Part shown: positions 1 to 5,241 of the stretch, piece after piece
Numbering within the stretch: position 1 is the first letter of the stretch
Layout of the letters: the number at the start of each line of letters is the position of its first letter
Assembly: GCA_005809115.1 (NCBI GenBank)
Contig: SYLK01000453.1
Coordinates: forward strand, 1 to 5,241
Origin: Planctomyces sp.
GTDB taxonomy: Bacteria > Planctomycetota > Planctomycetia > Planctomycetales > Planctomycetaceae
Direction: 5' to 3'
Length of the DNA stretch: 5,241 nucleotides
Made by a program: the position numbers and the translations under genes
The notes under the pieces: generated by a model
What the model was told of the DNA's origin: nothing
Seen by the model: only the letters and a program-made list of their open reading frames with translations
The model's database searches: none

Positions 1-2693
1 AGGTTTACTCCGCAGGCGGACGCAAGCTGGCGGAGATCAACTGCGGTGAGTCGGCCGCGGAAGACTCCGACAGCCGCCCGGCCACGTCCGGACGACTCGA
101 AGGGCCGGGTGGTCTTTCCACACCGGGCCTCCTGTTCCGCAACGGCGACGGCGACCTGACGGTGGAGTATCTGTCTGTCACTGCCTGGGATGGCGCAGAG
201 ATTCCTGGCAGGAAGTCTGCTGAGAGCCGGGTGCAGCTGATGGACGGTACGGTACGTTCTGTGCAGGTGACGGGCATCTCCCCGGACCGCCGCACGCTGC
301 TGGTGCAGGCGGGAGAAGCTGCCGAGGAAATTCTGCTGAGCGATGTACAGGAACTGTATCCTGCTCAGCAGGCGGCGGAGACCGACAGGACTGATCCGCC
401 AGAGAACGTTGGGAGTGGCGAAGATGAACGCGAGCCGTTGCAGGAAAATTTGCCGCGGACGGAACCCGGCAGGACCGTCGACAGCCGGGGGCTCGTGCGC
501 TGTCACTGGGAAGACGGTGGCGTGATCTCCGGACGTCTGCAGTCCGTTCAGAACGGAAACATCACAATCCTGACCGAATACGCCGACGAAGCCCTGACGA
601 ATTCACTGGAAGGAATGACGACGCTGAAGTTTGCGGAGTTTCCTGACCCAGGGGGCGCATCGGCCGCGACGGACCGACCCGATCGACTGATTCACCAACA
701 GGGTTCGCTGCGCGGCAGTCTGGTGATGGAATCGGATCCGGTAATGTCTGTTTGCTGGAGGCCGGAGGGTGGACTGAACGCGGCAAGAGTCAGATTGTCC
801 GGCGACATCCGGTTCGTCCGTGGCAGGCGAATGTCCGCGACTGCGATCGACCTTGCCGCATTCCCGGACGTGATTTACACGACTGACGGCGATGTGCTTC
901 CCTGCCGCATCGATGACTGCAGCGGGGACTCTGTCACGATTCGTTCGCCGGTCAGCGAAACACGGAGGATCTCATCCCATCAGATCAGGGCAGTGGAACT
1001 GTCGTGCGTCGGAAGACCGGGGCAGGCCGGTTTCGGAGACGGCCGCTGGAACCCCGTGATCGGCGACGTCGATCGAACGGACGACGTGCTGACATTTCGT
1101 GCTTCGGAAGCGATCTGGCACCCGGACATACTGACCGGGGAAGCGATCCGATTTCGTCTCAGCTGGGATGGCGCGGTCACAGCCACGATGTCTCTGCAGT
1201 TGTTCACTTCTCAGGCGGGAAATTTTCAGAAGGGAATCGGGGTGGCGCTGCAGTGTCGCGGTCAGCAGATCTCGGTACAAAAGCAGTCGATCGATCCTCG
1301 CCGGATGCCATTCGCCGGAAACGAGCGAGAGTCCGGGCTGAGCCTCACTCTGCGGGAATCCGTGGCTGACGTGCGGATCACAACCACCCACGGTCGGCTG
1401 CGGGTTTTTCTGGATGAACAACTGGTGGGAGACTTTGAAATCAATCCGCCCGACAAGGAGCAGCGAGGCTTGCTGATACGTGCCAATGTGATCAACTGGT
1501 CGTCCGGTCGGGGCGCGGCTGCCGGAGCCGGTGAGCGGCGGGAACCGGCAGTCGGCGGGGCTCGTGCCAGCGAGCGCAGAAGCGTCCGGATCTCGGAATT
1601 CTCGGTCGGTACGGTCGTGGGTGCATCTGTGAAGCAGTTCCTTGACGAAGAATCGCGACTTCACACTCTCACGGTTCCTCGTTTCCGCCGGATCGAACCA
1701 CCCACACACGTTCTGCTGGGCCAGAACGCGGATCTGCTGCGCGGTCGACTGATTCGCGTCGACGATACGACGGTGGAATTCGAATCCCGCCTGGAACGGA
1801 TTCGGCTGGAGCGTCCGCGAGTCGCCTCGATCGTCTGGCTCAGCTCTGCCGGCGACCGCGAGCCGTCCCGAGGCGCGAAGATCCATGCGGCGGACGTCCG
1901 ATCAAACGCGGAAATCGCTCCGGATCAGGCGACAGTCAGAGTGGAACCACCGGAGTTGCGAAGTGTCATTGGCAGCGGCTACCTGTTAACGATGAAGGCT
2001 CAGGGATTACTGGATGGAGTACTGCGAGGCTCGTCAGAAATCCTCGGAGAATGCCGCGTTCCGTTCGACTGGATTGCGGAACTGCAGCCGGCTGAAGGTG
2101 ATGCATCCGACTCCGCTGGCGGATACTCTGAGTGGGTTCCGCAGATGACTCCGGATCCGCAGTGGGAAGAATCAGAAGCGACCGCTGCGGATGGGGCGGC
2201 AACAGAACTCACCGGGACGGTGGCTGCGGATTTTGAACTGCCGTTGCCAGCGACTGGAAGTCTGCGGCTGTCAGATTACAGCGACAGAATCGTCGTGCTG
2301 GACTTCTGGGCCTCGTGGTGCGGACCGTGTCGCCAGGCGATGCCCGAACTGGTCGACGTGGCGGCGAAATTTGATCCTGACAAGGTGGCCCTGATTGGCG
2401 TGAATCTCGAGGAGACTCCTCAGGAAGTACGGGATTTCCTCGGCCGCCAGGAGCTGACCATCACGTCGGTCCTCGATCGAGACGGCGCGGTTGCTCGCCG
2501 GTTGCGTGTGTCCGGAATTCCTCATACCGTGGTCCTGTCACCAGGTCTGGTGATCGAATCCGTGAGGGTCGGGCACCGGCCGGACAGAGCCGGCGATCTC
2601 CACCGCACGCTTCAGAGCCTGCTCGACGGCACGTGGAATCGACTCGAAAATTCTCGGAAGCCGAATCCGGCAGGGAGCGCGGCCGACAGGTGA
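1..2693 (+). CDS. Large modular protein with C-terminal TlpA/ResA-like thioredoxin domain (5' end outside the window)
   Basis: Probable exported thiol-disulfide protein. Numbering is from the GTG at 162. The C-terminal domain (about 685-825) is thioredoxin-like: the WCGPC active site has cysteines at 720 and 723, FWASWCGPCR context is typical of TlpA/ResA, and the GIPHT loop supplies the cis-proline at 787. Upstream are short beta-rich modules (about 22-68, 111-158, 236-281, 515-561 and weakly 599-643), each built as a hydrophobic strand, a Gly/Asp turn, a second strand and a Val/Ile-rich end. Residues 290-485 resemble a concanavalin/LamG-like beta sandwich. The region PRFRR-PPTHVLL followed by LLRGRL resembles segments I recall from planctomycete proteins. 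The frame has no stop from position 3 to 162 and the reading looks protein-like (LLFRNGDGDL just before 162), so GTG 162 is probably not the start; no Shine-Dalgarno precedes it. The signal peptide would lie outside the window. TlpA-type domains reduce or exchange disulfides outside the cytoplasm; substrate unknown. The stop is TGA 2691-2693. Confidence 0.88.
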   Translation, partial: VYSAGGRKLAEINCGESAAEDSDSRPATSGRLEGPGGLSTPGLLFRNGDGDLTVEYLSVTAWDGAEIPGRKSAESRVQLMDGTVRSVQVTGISPDRRTLLVQAGEAAEEILLSDVQELYPAQQAAETDRTDPPENVGSGEDEREPLQENLPRTEPGRTVDSRGLVRCHWEDGGVISGRLQSVQNGNITILTEYADEALTNSLEGMTTLKFAEFPDPGGASAATDRPDRLIHQQGSLRGSLVMESDPVMSVCWRPEGGLNAARVRLSGDIRFVRGRRMSATAIDLAAFPDVIYTTDGDVLPCRIDDCSGDSVTIRSPVSETRRISSHQIRAVELSCVGRPGQAGFGDGRWNPVIGDVDRTDDVLTFRASEAIWHPDILTGEAIRFRLSWDGAVTATMSLQLFTSQAGNFQKGIGVALQCRGQQISVQKQSIDPRRMPFAGNERESGLSLTLRESVADVRITTTHGRLRVFLDEQLVGDFEINPPDKEQRGLLIRANVINWSSGRGAAAGAGERREPAVGGARASERRSVRISEFSVGTVVGASVKQFLDEESRLHTLTVPRFRRIEPPTHVLLGQNADLLRGRLIRVDDTTVEFESRLERIRLERPRVASIVWLSSAGDREPSRGAKIHAADVRSNAEIAPDQATVRVEPPELRSVIGSGYLLTMKAQGLLDGVLRGSSEILGECRVPFDWIAELQPAEGDASDSAGGYSEWVPQMTPDPQWEESEATAADGAATELTGTVAADFELPLPATGSLRLSDYSDRIVVLDFWASWCGPCRQAMPELVDVAAKFDPDKVALIGVNLEETPQEVRDFLGRQELTITSVLDRDGAVARRLRVSGIPHTVVLSPGLVIESVRVGHRPDRAGDLHRTLQSLLDGTWNRLENSRKPNPAGSAADR

Positions 2694-2747
2694 GACAGGC
2701 GAGAAACGCGAGACAGGTGAGAGCTGCGAGACAGGTGAGACGGTGAT
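2685..2747 (+). repeat. Degenerate 9-bp tandem repeat, consensus GACAGGTGA, about 7 units
   Basis: Units start every 9 bp at 2685, 2694, 2703, 2712, 2721, 2730 and 2739. Units 1, 4 and 6 are exact GACAGGTGA, unit 2 is GACAGGCGA, and units 3, 5 and 7 are diverged (GAAACGCGA, GAGCTGCGA, GACGGTGAT). The first unit supplies the last two codons and the stop of the upstream gene (GAC AGG TGA), so the array straddles the gene end. As 9 is a multiple of three, exact units repeat the in-frame TGA at 2691, 2718 and 2736. It looks like a simple microsatellite-type expansion; no function is evident. Confidence 0.8.
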
Positions 2748-2757
2748 CAATTTGATC
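2745..2757. promoter_or_regulatory. 13-bp palindrome, possible operator
   Basis: GATCAA, a single central T, then TTGATC form a perfect odd-length inverted repeat directly after the 9-bp repeat array and about 125 bp before the favoured DUF1501 start. It is too short and lacks the GC-rich stem and T-run of an intrinsic terminator. It could be a binding site for a dimeric regulator, but a 13-bp palindrome can occur by chance. Confidence 0.25.
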
Positions 2758-2799
2758 GATCCACAGCGGCGGAACGGCGAACCACCCGACCTGCAGCAT

Positions 2800-2829
2800 C
2801 TGGCAATTCCTCAGAGGCCGGTATACAAT
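2800..2829 (+). promoter_or_regulatory. Candidate sigma-70-type promoter for the DUF1501-sigma pair
   Basis: The -10 element TACAAT (2824-2829) sits inside TATACAATAA and matches TATAAT at five of six bases. The best -35 partner is CTGGCA (2800-2805), four of six to TTGACA, with an 18-bp spacer. Transcription would begin near 2836, giving an untranslated leader of roughly 47 bases before ATG 2883. The AT-rich tract stands out from the GC-rich surroundings. The call is by inspection only. Confidence 0.4.
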
Positions 2830-2846
2830 AAACGGCAGTGCAATCC

Positions 2847-2855
2847 TGTGATAAT
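2847..2855 (+). promoter_or_regulatory. Alternative extended -10 element
   Basis: TGTGATAAT fits the extended -10 pattern TGn followed by a hexamer (GATAAT, five of six to TATAAT). No recognisable -35 lies 16-18 bp upstream, as extended -10 promoters may allow. It would start transcription near 2862, still upstream of the Shine-Dalgarno at 2871. It competes with the 2800-2829 candidate as the promoter of the DUF1501 gene. Confidence 0.25.
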
Positions 2856-2870
2856 GGGGATGGAAGGGTT

Positions 2871-2874
2871 GAGG
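2871..2874 (+). promoter_or_regulatory. Ribosome binding site deciding the DUF1501 start
   Basis: GAGG ends 8 bases before ATG 2883, with a further purine-rich run (GGAAGGG, 2862-2868) just upstream. The longer reading from GTG 2838 has no comparable motif at proper spacing and would begin at the predicted transcription start. This favours ATG 2883. Confidence 0.5.
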
Positions 2875-2882
2875 CCAACGTC

Positions 2883-4388
2883 ATGCGGTCAGACACCACT
2901 GCGAACATCGGTCCGAAAGCTGCAGGCCGTTTGGCGGATGATGGTCGTCGCGAGAATAGCGTGGTGACGGTCGGTCATGCCGGCAGGGGCCTTGCTGCGC
3001 AATTTGGCCCGGTCAGTCAGCCTCTGATTCAGGCGGGCCGTCGCCGCTGGATTCTGCAGGCCGGACTTTCGGGCATTGCCGGATTGTCGTTGCCGGCTTT
3101 GCTGCGCCAGCGCGCCGCAGGTGCATTCCCCGGCAGCCGGACGCGCCCCACGTCGGTGATCCAGATCTGGCTGTCGGGCGGTCCCAGCCAGATTGACACG
3201 TGGGACATGAAACCGGAGATGCCGGCAGAAATTCGGGGGCCATTTCAGCCGATTTCCACTGCGGTTCCCGGAATTCAGATCTGCGAGCACCTGCCACTGC
3301 AGGCAGCCATGATGGACCGATTCGCCATCGTGCGTTCGATGGATGCCAGCGCCAGCAATCACACGCCGATTACGTTTCAGGCCGGCAACCCCAGAGCGCA
3401 GCGGACTGAGACGGGGCGGCAGGGTGGCGGATATCCCTCGATGGGTGCCGCGGCGGCAAAATTCTGCGGTGCCGTTCGACCAGGAATGCCTGCCTGGGTG
3501 GCCCTGGCCGACAGCATGGTTTCAGACGTCTATGGGGCAGGCGACCTTGGTCAGCAGTACGAACCGCTGGACGGATTAAAGGTCAACGGACGATTTTCAC
3601 TGCCGGCCGGTGTCCAGGTCGAGCGGCTGCGAGACCGTGACCAGCTCCGACGTCGCCTGGACGGAATGCGGGAGCATCTGGATGCGTCGGATGTTTTCCG
3701 CCAGCAGGACCGGTTTACTCAGGAAGCCTGCGATCTGGTCCTGGGTGGAGCGGCGGCGAAAGCATTCGACCTGAGTGATGAATCTGAGGAAACTCGCAGT
3801 CGATATGGTCGCGATTCCCTGGGTGAGAAGGTACTTCTGGCGCGCCGCCTGGTGGAAGCTGGTGTCACCTTCATTACGCTCAGTGATGCCTGGGGACACT
3901 GGGATCATCACGGCGACGAGGTCCGATGGGGCGGAATTGTGAAGGGACTGACGCCGATGCTGCCGGTGCTGGATCGAGGTCTGACGGCGCTGGTCGGCGA
4001 TCTGGAACAGCGCGGACTGCTCGACACAACCCTCGTCCTGGTCGTGGGGGAGTTCGGCCGAAGTCCCGTGATGACGCGCACGGCGGGTCGGGATCACTGG
4101 CTTTCGGTGATGTCGCTGCTGGTTGCCGGCGGCGGGATATCCGGCGGCCAGGTCATTGGTGCGACGGACCGACGCGGTGGATCCATCCACGAGCGACCGC
4201 TGGGGCCGAGCGATCTTGCTGCGACTGTCTTTGAGCATCTCGGGATCGCCCCATCGACACACTGGACAAGTCCGTCAGGTCGCCCTGTACCGCTTGTGGA
4301 GTCCGGCAGGCCCATCGCCGAGTTGCGACCGGTCGGTGCCGGTCCGGAACCTCTCGCCTGGCGCGGATTGTCGGCCCGGCCTCAGTGA
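2883..4388 (+). CDS. DUF1501 family protein (alkaline phosphatase/sulfatase-like fold), Tat-type leader
   Basis: Member of the DUF1501 family, abundant in planctomycetes, related to the alkaline phosphatase/sulfatase superfamily; enzymatic role not established. Numbering is from ATG 2883 (501 aa). Residues 53-58 (RRRWIL) plus the hydrophobic stretch to about 74 and an AAGA site near 78-81 form a twin-arginine-like leader, so the protein is probably exported folded. Family signatures follow in order: GGPSQIDTWD at 99-108, SNHTP with GYPSMGA further on, WDHHGD at 340-345, GEFGRSP at 389-395, RDHW at 403-406, then GGGISGGQVIGATD, and LGPSDLAATVFEHLGI near the end. These His/Asp residues are candidate metal ligands. 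The frame extends to GTG 2838 (516 aa), but ATG 2883 has a GAGG eight bases upstream. GTG 2961 or 2964 would shorten the unusually long 52-residue region before the arginines but has weak ribosome-binding support. Length is near the family norm. DUF1501 genes often sit beside DUF1549/DUF1553 cytochrome-like genes; here the next gene encodes a sigma factor. Confidence 0.93.
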   Translation: MRSDTTANIGPKAAGRLADDGRRENSVVTVGHAGRGLAAQFGPVSQPLIQAGRRRWILQAGLSGIAGLSLPALLRQRAAGAFPGSRTRPTSVIQIWLSGGPSQIDTWDMKPEMPAEIRGPFQPISTAVPGIQICEHLPLQAAMMDRFAIVRSMDASASNHTPITFQAGNPRAQRTETGRQGGGYPSMGAAAAKFCGAVRPGMPAWVALADSMVSDVYGAGDLGQQYEPLDGLKVNGRFSLPAGVQVERLRDRDQLRRRLDGMREHLDASDVFRQQDRFTQEACDLVLGGAAAKAFDLSDESEETRSRYGRDSLGEKVLLARRLVEAGVTFITLSDAWGHWDHHGDEVRWGGIVKGLTPMLPVLDRGLTALVGDLEQRGLLDTTLVLVVGEFGRSPVMTRTAGRDHWLSVMSLLVAGGGISGGQVIGATDRRGGSIHERPLGPSDLAATVFEHLGIAPSTHWTSPSGRPVPLVESGRPIAELRPVGAGPEPLAWRGLSARPQ

Positions 4389-4398
4389 TCGTCCTGCC

Positions 4399-4403
4399 AG
4401 GGA
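4399..4403 (+). promoter_or_regulatory. Ribosome binding site deciding the sigma factor start
   Basis: AGGGA ends 8 bases before ATG 4412. The in-frame alternative GTG 4385, which would overlap the DUF1501 stop as GTGA, has only C/G-rich sequence without a Shine-Dalgarno upstream. ATG 4412 is therefore favoured, although a coupled start at GTG 4385 remains possible. Confidence 0.45.
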
Positions 4404-4411
4404 CTGCGTCC

Positions 4412-5167
4412 ATGACCGACTCCGATTTTCCGCAGCGTCTCAGTCAGCTCGATACCATCTGGACTGTGGTCTGCCGTGCCTGTGGTGACGGATCCGACGT
4501 TTCGGCTGATGCGGCACAGAAGGAATTGCTGGATCGGTACTCCGGAGTCGTACAGAGATACCTCCAGGGAGCGCTGCGAAGCACGGATGCGGCAGAAGAA
4601 TTGTCCCAGGAATTTGCTCTCCGACTGCTGCGAGGCCATCTGCGGGGAGCCGACCGCAGGCGGGGACGATTCCGCGATTTCCTCAAGGGTGTGCTGTTCC
4701 ACATGATCAGCGACTACCATCGCCGACAGAAAAAGCAGCCCCGGCCGCTGGCATCCGGCCTCGATCTGGCGGATGACAGACATCTCCCGGAAGCAACTTC
4801 TGATCAGGAATTTCTCGACAGCTGGCGGGCCGAGATGCTCAGCCGTGCCTGGAAAGCACTGGAAATCCTCGAACAAAATACCGGAAAACCGATCAACACG
4901 ATCCTGCAGTTCCGTGCCGCACATCCAGACCTGCGGTCCGCCGAAATGGCTGAACGCCTCAGTCTGCAGCTGGGGAAACCTGTCACAGCCGACTGGGTCC
5001 GACAGAACCTGCACCGGGCGCGTGAAAAATTCGCGGAGATCCTGGTTGATGAAATCCTCCAGACACTCGAGCAGCCGAAGATCACCGATCTGGAACAGGA
5101 ATTGATCGATCTCCAGCTGATTGAATACTGCCGACCAGTCCTCGATAGCCTTCCGCGCGGACCCTGA
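4412..5167 (+). CDS. ECF-like RNA polymerase sigma factor (sigma-70 family, planctomycete type)
   Basis: Predicted sigma factor directing RNA polymerase to a specific promoter set in the cytoplasm. Numbering is from ATG 4412 (251 aa). Region 2 spans about 36-108: LLDRYSGVVQRYL, then AAEELSQEFALRLL (60-73), matching the acidic helix of sigma region 2, then RFRDFLKGVLFHMISDYHRR (86-105), corresponding to the -10 recognition helices. A linker of about 60 residues leads to a region-4 helix-turn-helix at about 174-211 (SAEMAERLSL, then VRQNLHRAREKF). The C-terminal tail (about 212-251, with TDLEQELIDLQLIEYC) and the long linker make it larger than a classical ECF sigma of about 180-200 aa. The gene starts 23 bp after the DUF1501 stop without an obvious promoter or terminator between, so co-transcription is likely. 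No anti-sigma factor is seen. In planctomycetes, sigma factors of this type are often followed by a Ser/Thr kinase gene; that region lies beyond the window. Confidence 0.87.
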   Translation: MTDSDFPQRLSQLDTIWTVVCRACGDGSDVSADAAQKELLDRYSGVVQRYLQGALRSTDAAEELSQEFALRLLRGHLRGADRRRGRFRDFLKGVLFHMISDYHRRQKKQPRPLASGLDLADDRHLPEATSDQEFLDSWRAEMLSRAWKALEILEQNTGKPINTILQFRAAHPDLRSAEMAERLSLQLGKPVTADWVRQNLHRAREKFAEILVDEILQTLEQPKITDLEQELIDLQLIEYCRPVLDSLPRGP

Positions 5168-5241
5168 CCCTGCACAGGAACATGCACCCGGCCAGCGTGA
5201 GGTGCGACCCGAGGTCGGTCCGGTGCGATCACGGACCGGAT
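5121..5241 (+). other. Right edge: possible start of a further gene, unresolved
   Basis: After the sigma factor stop two + frames stay open to the edge. One runs from TTG 5121, overlapping the sigma gene, and reads as a polar Pro/Glu/Arg-rich peptide (AFRADPDPAQEHAPGQREV). It also contains GTG 5202 as a possible start. The other begins at ATG 5182 with AGGAA only one base upstream, which is too close for a normal Shine-Dalgarno, and it reads Cys/Arg-rich. Neither shows a recognisable domain in so few codons. A Ser/Thr kinase would fit the usual neighbourhood of such sigma factors, but nothing here shows it. Confidence 0.15.
5216..5238. repeat. Small inverted repeat (7-bp stem, 9-base loop)
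   Basis: CGGTCCG (5216-5222) pairs with CGGACCG (5232-5238) around a 9-base loop, 48 bp after the sigma factor stop. The window ends three bases later, so a following T-run cannot be assessed. It could be a terminator stem, an operator, or chance pairing inside the beginning of another gene. Confidence 0.3.

Noticed and set aside
143..154. GGCGAC doublet at the left end as a meaningful repeat
   Set aside because: Two 6-bp copies inside a coding frame (Gly-Asp-Gly-Asp) are within chance for GC-rich coding DNA.
972..1886. Minus-strand open frame of 304 codons inside gene 1
   Set aside because: It is antisense to the well-supported mosaic protein, and its translation has no recognisable domain and an irregular, low-hydrophobicity composition.
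2685..2747. CRISPR-like array
   Set aside because: The units are 9 bp and contiguous without spacers, so this is a simple tandem repeat.
2694..2760. Intrinsic terminator after gene 1
   Set aside because: The region holds direct repeats, not a GC-rich hairpin followed by a T-run. The only palindrome (2745-2757) is AT-containing, too short and followed by mixed sequence.
2771..2794. GGAAC at 2771-2775 as an ECF-type -35 element for autoregulation
   Set aside because: At the usual 16-17 base spacing there is no CGTC- or TCTC-like -10 partner, and a lone GGAAC is expected by chance in this composition.
4804..5232. Minus-strand open frame of 142 codons covering the sigma factor 3' half
   Set aside because: It is Arg/Ser-rich, matches no family I recognise and lies antisense to a clear sigma factor region 4. 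High-GC codon bias makes such shadow frames common.

Overview
The window is a GC-rich piece of bacterial chromosome that most likely comes from a planctomycete. This rests on family content rather than a marker gene. It carries a DUF1501 protein with a twin-arginine-like leader, a large mosaic protein with repeated beta-rich modules, a concanavalin-like region and a C-terminal TlpA-type thioredoxin domain, and a long ECF-like sigma factor of the type planctomycetes have in large numbers. The genus cannot be fixed from the sequence.

Layout: all three confident genes lie on the + strand. (1) Positions 1-2693 hold the 3' part of the mosaic thioredoxin-domain gene. Its frame is open to the left edge, so the real start lies outside the window. 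(2) Positions 2694-2882 are a 189-bp intergenic stretch. It begins with a degenerate 9-bp tandem repeat that overlaps the stop codon of gene 1, then has a 13-bp near-perfect palindrome, two promoter-like -10 elements and a ribosome binding site. (3) Positions 2883-4388 encode the DUF1501 protein (501 aa from the favoured ATG). (4) Positions 4412-5167 encode an ECF-like sigma factor (251 aa) that begins 23 bp after the DUF1501 stop, so the two are probably one transcript. (5) The last 74 bp contain a small inverted repeat and possibly the first codons of a further gene, but this cannot be resolved.

How they may work together: genes 1 and 2 both look like exported proteins. Gene 1 carries a periplasmic-type disulfide domain, and gene 2 has a Tat-like leader. 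The sigma factor is a cytoplasmic regulator. The tight DUF1501-sigma linkage suggests the sigma factor is made together with a surface or periplasmic protein, but no target promoter or anti-sigma factor is visible. I found no mobile element, CRISPR array, tRNA or rRNA, and no convincing evidence of a wholly new system. The oddest items are the repeat at the stop codon of gene 1, the modular architecture of gene 1 and the DUF1501-sigma pairing.
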